From: Chondrosia reniformis
Lineage: Eukaryota > Porifera > Demospongiae > Chondrillida > Chondrillidae
Reading direction: 5' to 3'
DNA length: 64,000 nt
Assembly (NCBI GenBank): GCA_947172415.1
Contig: OX359194.1
Coordinates: 2,604,001 to 2,668,000 of the forward strand
This document shows, one piece after another, positions 24,994 through 36,100 of this stretch. The translations under genes were made by a program, and so were the position numbers. Below the pieces are notes generated by a model. The model was not told where the DNA came from. It did no database searches and saw nothing but the letters and a program-made list of their open reading frames with translations. Position 1 is the first letter of the stretch. Each line of letters begins with the position of its first letter.

Positions 24994-25797
24994 TGAGCTT
25001 TTATTCTATTTTATAAGTCTATGAATATCATTAACACATCATGCACCATACCCTCCCTGTGACATATATATATATATACATTTATGCATACCATTAATAA
25101 TGTATATAGTTGAACACAATAAATATGTATTTAATTACGTATTATTTTACCTCACCTTCCTGCGGCAGCCCCTTATAATTGTTTTCATTTGCCGATTACG
25201 TTGTATGGCTTCATGTTATAGTCTATATATAATACGTGTTCATACACAACTATTATAACATTTAATTTATACGTGCAATTACATCGTTTTTGTAAATGGC
25301 GGCGCGTTCAGGAAGCTTAGTTAATTATCGAAGCTTTTCCATCGTTATTTATAAAGTTCTTAATCGTTAAGATTATGAATATTTATATTAAATCCCAACG
25401 AAGTGGCCAAGTAGTTCGAGTTTCTAAAGTCGAACTATACTTGTTCCTTTAGTTTGGTACAATGTGTACCCTGTAAAGTATGTAGCCCCTCCCTGGCTAA
25501 GTGGTTCTTTCCCATTTAAATAAGTTTTAAATTTAATTCAATCCTATTTGCTGAGCAAGATAAATTGTGGTAGGCTGCCCAGAGTCTAAAGTCTTGTTTA
25601 CAGGTCTTTGGTGGTTTTGCTGATAAAAATGAATTTATTGTTGACACAAAAAATAAATTTTACACCACATATGTATATATTAAAATTTTAATGAATTGGT
25701 TGTTTTTCCATCTAAGTTGCTTATAAGTATACTGTATATGCTTATTTAATTCAATGCAATTTTTTAAAATTCCATCTTATCCATGAATGCTGTCTTA

Positions 25798-26639
25798 CAT
25801 AGATGGTATAATCTCGACTGACTCGTTTGCAGAGGCGAGTGCCTTGCTTGAAAATCTTGATCGAAGGGACGTTTCTTTTGGTGTGTACCGTATATATACG
25901 TATGTAATATGAAAACTAGTACTTGCAAATAATATCACGCAGTGAATCTTAAGTTGGATCGACCTATATATATATATGACAAATGTAGTGCTACGCCTAT
26001 ATAAAGGAGGTCCAGCTGTGGGTCTGCAGTAGGGAGCATTGTGGCGTGATCAGGCATGCCTTGCATCCTCTTTGGGTGGTCAAAAAACGCCTGCAAAGCA
26101 CTTGAAGCAACCTGATAAAAGTGATAGATGATAAAGGGAGCAGATTAATCCATTGATGTATGAAACTATCTAATACTGTAGTACTGAAAGTTTACGTGTA
26201 CTGAATTTCTGCTAAAAACGTGTACCACAGTTTAGTTGCATAATATGCATCATAAGTTGTACAATAAAGTATAATACGTATGTAGTCCTTAGCAAAATTA
26301 GGTTTACATATCAAGGGTGTAGGCAAGGGGGGAATGAAGCCCCACCCAATCTTTGATAATACATAAAATTTCAATACTAAGGCATGACTATAACCTAAAT
26401 CTCAAACTTTAGAAAAGCATTGCCTTATACACTGCTATAAAGCCACCAATTCTTTGTTAAAAGAACATATTATATGTAGTGGGTGTAGATATACTGGACA
26501 GGTTAGACTATCTACGTACATATATGTAGTAGCATGAAATTTACCTAATATAAACTTGTCTAACCAAAGTGGACTTTTAACTGCACATATATGCATGTAT
26601 ACTGATTGAAATAACACATACAGTTATACTATCCACATC
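25798..26639. other. Intergenic stretch with no supported gene
   Basis: AT-rich sequence with a more mixed-composition segment at about 25800-26110 (around ggaggtccagctgtgggtct). I found no splice-consistent open frame, RNA gene or recognisable repeat in it. Confidence 0.4.
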
Positions 26640-27178
26640 ATCACTTACTGACATTTCTATTTCCTAAGAAACAGATTCTTCAGTGGAGTTCCCTGAATTA
26701 AGGAAAGGTAATACAAGACATAATTCCATGCAAGTCTGCATAAGCTACACATAAACATTTATCATCAACACAACTTGGCATATATTAGTACTGTATTTAC
26801 AGTATATAGTATGGGTCATAAAAGTACCTGTTCCATTCGTTAAGACTATGCCAGAACGACGTACCGTTTAATTTTGTCTTCATCTTCAATTCGTCCCATA
26901 GCATTTCGAGGGTGTTTCAGATTGTCCTTTTAATTAACACGAAGTGTTCTTATGTACTCTATTCCTGTCGCAGAAAGTACAGACGATCGTTTTTTAGTAA
27001 AGGGCAATCATTTTTCAAAGACGATCATTCGTAATTGTCCTCGCACCATTTGCATAGGAACAAAACTAAGTGTAAACAAAACCGAACAGATACTTTTTGA
27101 CCCCTACCGTAACAAACATTATACAAAACTTACAACCATAGAGTGTCACATACCAATGTTAATATGTACATTACTATA
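26640..27178. repeat. Degenerate duplicate of the NLR terminal-exon region
   Basis: 26640-26760 matches 27440-27546 (the 5' part of the last NLR exon and its acceptor), and 27122-27175 matches 27612-27664 (around acaaccatagagtgtcac). In this copy the exon frame is closed by a TAG after the GNSTEESVS-like start, and about 280 bp (26820-27100) of unrelated sequence separates the two parts. Confidence 0.6.
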
Positions 27179-27192
27179 AATGTGGTATTATG

Positions 27193-30100
27193 TTAATTTA
27201 TCTGTTCAATTACATCTCTAAAAGATACAATGTGTAACTCACTAATATATTGCTGTCTTTTCTCAAGTGGCTTTAAGACACATTCAACTTCACTCCAATC
27301 AAACATCCCTTCATAAGGTGAAGGCAACCTTTTCTTCAAGATATTTGCTAAAGTAAGTTCTTGGCTTAAAATTCCACCATAGTTCATTGTGAATTCAATA
27401 TTTCGAGGGTTGAGTGCAAATCCTATCAATATCCACATTATCGCTAGTACTGACATTTTTATTTCCTTAGAAATAGATTCCACTGTGGAGTTCCCCTGTA
27501 TAAAGGAAAGGTAATACAAGACATGATTCCAAGTCTGAATAAGCATATATTACTGTATGTGTATTTACAGTATACGTACGTATGTACGTACTCTTAACAA
27601 ATTAACATTACAAAACTTACAACCATAGAGTGTCACACATGAATGTTAACATGTACATTACAGTATTTGAACTGGCTAACACATACGTACATATATATGA
27701 CTGTACATACCATCAGTATTGCAGTATTCCCGATAACAAAACATCCTGATTTGAAATATATTTTGACCTTCGGGCAGCGAAAGCTACAACATATTTCACA
27801 GAACGCTTCTGGACATTCATTTGAGATAAGCTGGAAATAGTATTAGGTAAGCATTCAACAATTGATCCAGAAGAATAATTGAATAACACAATGCAAGGCT
27901 AGTGAAAAAATCTAGAAACCTGAGGTAGCTATTTCAAAGCAAGTTGGTCCATGCAGACAAGTCTGGAAGGTACTGTTGTAGAGCCTATAGCCTTATGTAA
28001 CAGACCAATTGGCTGTTAGGATAACATTTATCCCTCATAGCTACATCAAAATAACTTAGTTAGGCAGTTCCTGCATACTCCTGTGAAATGCACTCTTACA
28101 TTCATTGCATGTGTTAGAGTTCTCTGTGACTAGCAAAATTGTGCTGCTACAATTTTTCAAATAAGTAATTTAGGAACTGCAATTTGAGTTAAAAACACTG
28201 TTGCCCTCCACACTCAAATTACTTGGCTATACTTTGTTGGGCTTATATATATCCATAATCTTGACGATTTTTTTACGTAAGTATCCTCAAATTATAAAGA
28301 ACAGCAGAAATAGGATACAAAGTGTTATGATACTTGTGTATGAACCCATATTATACGTATATATCATTATATATATACCATATATACATCTTTATGAAAC
28401 GAGTATAACAATGGAAAGTAAGAATAAAAGCAATATAGGAGCTGCAACCCTTAAAAAGATTGCTAGTTTTTCAACCTTCCACATCCATTTAAGGAGATAC
28501 CAGGGCTGCATGCAGAACGTGGGGCCAGAGGGGGAATTTTTTTTTTCAAAATTTAGGGAGGGGGCAATGGTATGAGGGTGTTAAAGCAGTTAAGGGCGTT
28601 CCCAAAACTCTCCCCCCCTCGATGCATCCCTGGATACAGTACTAATGTACTTTAAATTAATAAATCTCATGAAACTTGTACCTCATTAATTCTTAAAAAA
28701 ATAGTTATCTCCTCAAATCTGTCTGCTTTCATAAAACCAGTAAATAGTTCCACCCACTCATGTACTGCAAGTTTCAGGTTCACTGCACACTTTGGGGATG
28801 AAGAGATGCTAATCTCATCAAAGTCTGTATCGTAGCTTATCTCATCCAAACCTCCAAACTCTAAAAAATATAAATTGAAAAAAGTTGTAAATGTAGAAAA
28901 TGACCTCTTACTGACCATGTATTTCAGACAAGAAAAAAATTTAAATGTGAAATTCTCATGCATATATCTACATACGTATGCATGTACATATTGCAACATG
29001 TCCATGTAATTAGAATCGACTGATGCCAAACACTATTAAATTAAAACACTTACCTTCTGTCCATTCTCTGATGTAGACTTTCATGGTATTTAAGTTGTCT
29101 AAAACGCCAAGCAACAGTGACTTTATTAGTTGATATGGCATCTTATTACTGAACAGAGTAAACCCCTTCAAACAAGGCATTTTTTGTAGTGATGTTAATA
29201 ATTTGTCGTACGCAACTTCTTCAGTAGTATCCTTAATAAAAAGACAAAATCACAATTAATTACATATATGCATGTGCCTACAAGTTACTTACGTAATTGT
29301 CTTTAAAAGGTTAAATTGTAGTGTAGGAAACCATAATCAGTGTATTAGATTAGTAGTGTAGTAGATTAGTATGTTTCAGCATACACAAAGTAATCAATTT
29401 AAAACATTAATTTCAACCTTTGAAGAATTGATACATGACAATGAAAATGATGAATACTAAGAAAAAGACAATAACTTTGTGGAACTGTTGCTGCCCAATT
29501 CCATGAGAAAAGGATCCAATACCGTATGATTACCAATAAGTGGTCACTTAATTATAAAGTGACATTAAGTTTTGACAGAGAAAAGGCATTGTACAGAGAA
29601 AGAGAGTAAACAAGTATGAATATATACATCTTCATGTTACTATGATAACTGACAACTGACAATGAAGCCAATTGCTGTACATTTTGCCATATTTATAGCT
29701 TTCGAAGAAATGATGGTTTTTGCGATCACGGAGAACAGAGGGAATTCACAGAATTAATTTTCTGAAACTGAATTAACGATACGACAGTTATAATATATTT
29801 ACTGTTAGTTAACAAGCTACGCAGCCATGAAAAGTAATGTTAAGCACAGAAATGTCCTTAAAAACAAGTATTTCGAGTTTAAAAAATTCGTGGGGCGCCA
29901 GGCGCCCCTAAGTAAACTCGAACTACTTGGCTGGTTCTTATAGATATCCGGTTAACCGATTTCCGATCGACTCTTGTTGGCTGTCAATTTTTCAAGGCTA
30001 CATCTCGTAGAAAACGTTTTTGCGCAAGCTTTATGTTACATAGTATTAGTAAGGGTGGTTTTTAAGTCCATTTCGTTCGTTCATTGTTCTACGCTAAGGA

Positions 30101-33100
30101 AGAGAAAGCTAATTTTAAGCTAGAAAACGAAAGCTAGCCGAACGTCCGCCATTTTTTGACAGATATATATATATACAAGACTACGAACAGGAAGCCATAC
30201 ATTAACATAATTTCTGAAAACAATATAGGGGCGCCTGCGGCGCCCCAATAACTGTATTCTCGCCATTAACCATAGGGATAATATATAATAAAAAGAGTTG
30301 CCATATATTGTGTAACCTCATCACCTGAATATGGAGGCTTGATAGCAGTCTATGGACTCATAAATAACTTTAAATGGTAAACATAGAGAAGTTATGACTG
30401 AAACGGAATTGAGAAAACCTTAAAATGGAAAATGCTTTTTTGAAACAGAAAATCATACGGTTCAACATTATATATATATTTAACTTTGATATTCTTTTCA
30501 GATAGACATACACTTTGGCATCATGATGCTTTAATCACAGTTCAGGAAGTAATTATGAATAACATCCTACTTCAGGAAATTAATTAAACTAAATGTCTTA
30601 TAGCATCATGATGATGGGCCTATCTGATTGATGGTATCAATTTATATAAGGATGCACACCTTCATTATCCCTGAAGGTACTTTAATCTCCTCTAATCTCT
30701 CTGATTGTGCAATTTCAATAAACAGTTCTGTCCACTCATGAACTGAAAGTTCCAGGCCATTCAATGTACACTCTAGAGATGATGAAATGGGAGTTTCTTC
30801 AGTGGCATCATACCAGGAACCAAAAAAATTTTCTACACCTGTAGTGAGGAAGTAGCTGTTTTGAGTGCACATACTACTACTGATGATAATTGGTTACTAG
30901 TGTGACATGCCATACCAGCACTGAAATGAGTAAGGATGGCCCAACTATAGCTAGTTTGGAAGATAGGATAATTAGAGTGGGGCGTGGGTGAGGGGTTTGG
31001 TGTATGCTCTAAGGTACGTATAAAATAACAAAGGGATTCATGCATAGTATACATAATATACATATATTTGCACACAAAGGTCTTTGAAATGATATTGTAC
31101 ACATGTACTTACTAAGATCAAAATACTCGGAGTCCATATTGATGTACACTTCTGTGGTGCTTTTATTGTATAAAGCACCAAGTAATAGTGACCTCATCAG
31201 TGGAAAACTTCTTACATCCCCACACAGTATACAAAATCTTTTCAGAGAAGGTAATTTCTCTAGTGCCGCTTTAATGCTTTCATGCATAATAGGATCAGCT
31301 GGCTCATTAGTTTCCTTTTAAATGAAACAGAAATTGGTCAGATATCACAACATGTAGACTTTGATCTGTACTGTAAACACAAAATTCTTCTCGCTAAAAA
31401 TATGATTGGAAACATTCAAATCTTTTTGCTATGCTAAATATAATTAAATGGATACTATTTTACACCAGCAGTCACACATTCATGTAAATAAATTCAACTG
31501 GATGACAGCTATCATGGTCCTAAATATGTATACTGCATTATTTTTCAACTGTTATATAGGTATTACTATACATAAACATACAGTACATCTATCTTATTGT
31601 AACTTGGAGCAAACTTCATGAAGTCCAAACTCTGAAATAATTGATTACTCAATTTGTAAAGTATTTGTTGTTACACAGTCCACTTTACATACCTTTTGGC
31701 AAATATTCAGACGCAATGCAACTTGTTTTAGAGGCTTCACTTGAGCAATATTACTGACAAGAACTGTCCACTGTTGTAAAGTGAGTGACAGTTCAATGAA
31801 GCACTTCTGACAATTCACAAGACACTCTTCAGGTATATTAAGAGTTAAATTGTTTTCACCTGCAATAATAAAGGTCATGCAATGCTGTGTGTCTAGGTGA
31901 AGGTACAGATGTATGGGAAAAAGTGGAGATATGGCTGTTTAAATTGAGCCATCTAGTCCTACCATACACATGTACACATCAATAAAATTGTAAAGACTCA
32001 CCAATTATAATTATAGATAAATCATTTACATATCTATTCTGCAACACTCCTGATACCATAGATTCAATTGTACTTATAGAGTCACTCCCTTCTTCTAGAT
32101 TCAGTTGTTCAACATGTAGATTCTTCATGACAATTTCTATGTCAGAGTCACCGGTATCTTCCTATAATATATGGATAATTAACATAAGCTACGTATATAC
32201 ACATAGGAAAATCAACTTTTGAATCAATGCCTATACGTACATACGTATATACATCGGATTTAACTGGGCTTACATATAAAATTAACTTCAATCTTTAGGA
32301 AGGCTCTTGGTACTTTTAATAATTTAGACACTCTACTGATGTATGCAGTTTGTATTTTCTTCTTAGTTGAAATGTTTCACCAATAAGAAAAGCAAAAATA
32401 CCAACACTTAAGATGACTCATCTTTAAGACATTGAAATTTGACAACACAATTGCAAAGTATGATTGTTATAAAACTGACATATATCTTTAAAGTATAAAT
32501 TCACTTATATAATTAATTATTTAAAATTACTTTTGTCTGAATACAACGGGACAGGTAAACTTCCTTCATTGCCTTGTCAATTCCTTTTAGAAGTTTTGCC
32601 AATTGATTTGAAGTAAGTTTCATATGTATAAGATTTAGCTTCTGACAGGACACAAGGCACTTTTCTGGTATGATAATACTGCAGTCTTCTGTGAAATAAT
32701 ATATTTATACAGTGCAAATACGTATATATGTATATATATACTGAATAGTAGAAAAATTTGATATAATTTTAACATTTAATTTGACAGTTTGGCTTTAGAA
32801 TGGGCTTTATTTCAGTCTTTAAAATTTGATTGTGTTGCAGTTCCAGTCAATCGTCATTTACATTGCCACTTGGTCAGGTTATCATAGTAGCCAGCTGTAA
32901 TTTTGTTTTATATATGCTAACATGTCTGTGGTCTGGTTATCACCAAAGTATACCACACTCATGGGCCACCAAAGTATACCACACCGATGGACCACCAAAG
33001 TATGCCACACTGATGGACCACCAAAGTATACCACATTCATGGGCCACCAAAGTATACCACACCGATGGGCCACCAAAGTATGCCACACTGATGGGCCACC

Positions 33101-36100
33101 AAAGTATGCCACACTGATGGACCACCAAAGTATACCACATTCATGGGCCACCAAAGTATACCACACTGATGGGCCACCAAAGTATACCACACTCATGGGC
33201 CACCAAAGTATACCACACTGAACCAAACTCATGGGCCACCAAAGTATGCCACACTGATGGGCCACCAAAGTATGCCACACTGATGGGCCACCAAAGTATA
33301 CCACACTCATGGGCCACCAAAGTATACCACACTCATGGGCCACCAAAGTATACCACACTGATGGGCCACCAAAGTATGCCACACTGATGGGCCACCAAAG
33401 TATGCCACACTGATGGACCACCAAAGTATACCACATTCATGGGCCACCAAAGTATACCACACTCATGGGCCACCAAAGTATACCACATTCATGGGCCACC
33501 AAAGTATACCACACTCATGGGCCACCAAAGTATACCACACTGAACCACACTCATGGGCCACCAAAGTATACCACACTGATGGGCCCTATATGAGGAGGTT
33601 GAAACAGTTGTCTATTGTCATTTGGCTGGTTTGGCATAACATCTTCCAGTGATGATCTATATTGACACTAAATCAACAGTGGTGGGGTATGGCCACCAAA
33701 AGTGGTGGTAGTACAATGGTGACTAATTTATGTTTGTACCCATAAATGTAGCTTATAGACACATATTAATAAGTACACGTAACACTCTTACCATCTACTG
33801 TAATTGTTTTAATTTCGAGTGCTGTCAAGTGCTGTTGAGACAATATTGCTGGAAGAACAAGATGAAAATGAGTCTTTACACTCTCCGATGACATAATCTT
33901 TAGTGCACGAATCTTATCATGATGTTGAAGTGTATACTGTAAAACTACAGTCTCATATGTTGAATTTATACGAAAAAATAGTTCATCTTCAATAATTTGT
34001 GGAAGACATTGTTGTGAGAGTTCCTTATTGTCAGCTTCAAAGAATGAAATCATCAAAAGCATTTTTAAATCGTTTAAATAACACTGTTCTAAAACTCTAG
34101 TGAAATTATACATAGGATCTGATATGTGAAGTGATTGGTCATCTCTGGCGGGTAGTTGAGTGTTATCCGATTGGCCATCTCTGGCAGGTAGTTGAGTGTT
34201 ATCCGATTGGCCATCTCTGGCAGGTAGTTGAGTGTTATCCGATTGGCCATCTCTGGCAGGTGGTTGAGTGTTATCCGATTGGTCATCTCTGGCAGGTAGT
34301 TGAGTGTTATCCGATTGGCCATCTCTGGCAGGTAGTTGAGTGTTATCCGATTGGCCATCTCTGGCAGGTAGTTGAGTGTTATCCGATTGGCCATCTCTGG
34401 CAGGTAGTTGAGTGTTATCCGATTGGTCATCTCTGGCAGGTAGTTGAGTGATATCCGATTGGTCATCTCTGGCAGGTAGTTGAGTGTTATCCGATTGGCC
34501 ATCTCTGGCAGGTAGTTGAGTGTTATCTGATTGGCCATCTCTGGCAGGTAGTTGAGTGTTATCCGATTGGTCATCTCTGGCGGGTAGTTGAGTGTTATCC
34601 GATTGGTCATCTCTGGCAGGTAGTTGAGTGTTATCCGATTGGTCATCTCTGGCAGGTAGTTGAGTGTTATCCGATTGGTCATCTCTGGCAGGTAGTTGAG
34701 TGTTATCCGATTGGCCATCTCTGGCAGGTAGTTGAGTGTTATCCGATTGGTCATCTCTGGCAGGTAGTTGAGTGTTATCCGATTGGTCATCTCTGGCAGG
34801 TAGTTGAGTGTTATCCGATTGGTCATCTCTGGCAGGTAGTTGAGTGTTATCCGATTGGTCATCTCTGGCAGGTAGTTGAGAGAAGACGGTGGGTAGTAGA
34901 GAGAAGACATCAATGTTTTGAAGTTTTGTGAAGTTACAGTAAAATTTCCACACTTCAGCCATTTCAGGTCTTCCGAACTGCTCACTCCAGATCCTCTGTT
35001 GTTCCAGCTTACTCTGTTTGGCAATATGGACAGCTGCTAGAGCCTCTTGGACTGTTTTGTGGACAAATGTAAACAGCTGTATAGGAAGATCCAAATCAGC
35101 TGCTGACTCAGCAAAAAGGAGCTCATAGATACTTCCTCGCTTTGCTAACTTCAACATCTCTTTCCCAAGGTCATTGTCAGAAAGAACCAGCTGCTGTATG
35201 ACACAAAATGTATAGGAGATTTGACATAATGAGGAAAACTCTGGGAAGATGTCTTCTGGGATTTCAAGAATGCTTGTCAATTTAATTTTCAAATGAGAAT
35301 CATGAAGTAACTGCCTCTTTATATACAGACTATAGATTCCACCCATGGTATGCGGTAGCCCTTTGTCCTCTAGGTATTCCTGAACTTTACAGATTATCTT
35401 CAGTACTATTGGAAGTCGACACATGCCTTTCACTAAAGGAAGGATTTGCAATTTCTTTTTCAGCCTCTCAGCCATTTCCAGACCTCCAGTCCTTTGGAAG
35501 TAATTGTCAATAAAAGAATGAATCTTCTCTTCTGTAAAACCAAGAATTTCAACATGAACACAATTGTGTTCCATTCCAGCTAGTACTTTAGGGCAAGCAA
35601 AGGGTCTTGTGGTGACAATCAAGTCACATTCATCCAAACAGCAGGAGGAAGGAGACAGCAGCTTCTTCATGAAAGAGCTTTTCATCATATCTTCACTTAT
35701 CTCATCGTAGCCATCAAGAATGAGTAGGATACCTTTGCCTCCTGTCTTCAGTAACCTATCAATGATAGAAGGCACATCACATCGGCTGGAATACTTAGCC
35801 AAGAAATGATTAAATGTTAAGTCCTCATTCTTCTTCAGGCAGTAAGTTAGTTCTCGAAGATGGAAGAGAAGGACTAATTGATAGTCATTTGGGAGAATCC
35901 CTGATGAGAGGTCCTTACAGTACTTCCTGGAGAGGGTGGTCTTACCACAGCCTGGGGGTCCACTGATGACTATTCGCTTACCAGAAACATATTTGCTTGA
36001 AGAAAGAACATCTTCATATCTGATTGATTCAGAATTTTTGTACCAATTATCAATTCCTTCTATTACAGCACAAACGAAGTCAGAGACATCTCTTTCTTTC

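Larger units (their letters stand above)
22260..25797. repeat. Segmental duplication, unit 2 (contains a CPT1 fragment and FReD3)
   Basis: The second unit matches unit 1 from its left edge (agtatgtatgtag followed by ttgtattaaaat) to its right edge (taaaattccatcttatccat). Small indels separate the two, including TACGTA gains such as 24627-24632. It carries the better-preserved FReD gene and the dead copy of the CPT1 end. Confidence 0.88.

Noticed and set aside
32830-33652. Open frames of 79-184 residues on both strands over the 26-bp minisatellite
   Set aside because: They consist only of repeat translation and lie inside an NLR intron with matching splice phases on either side.
34089-35024. 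Long alternative open frame (LNYLPEMTNRIT repeats) and a plus-strand frame over the NLR minisatellite
   Set aside because: A 36-bp repeat without stops keeps several frames open. Only the QLPARDDQSDNT frame connects to the NACHT domain.
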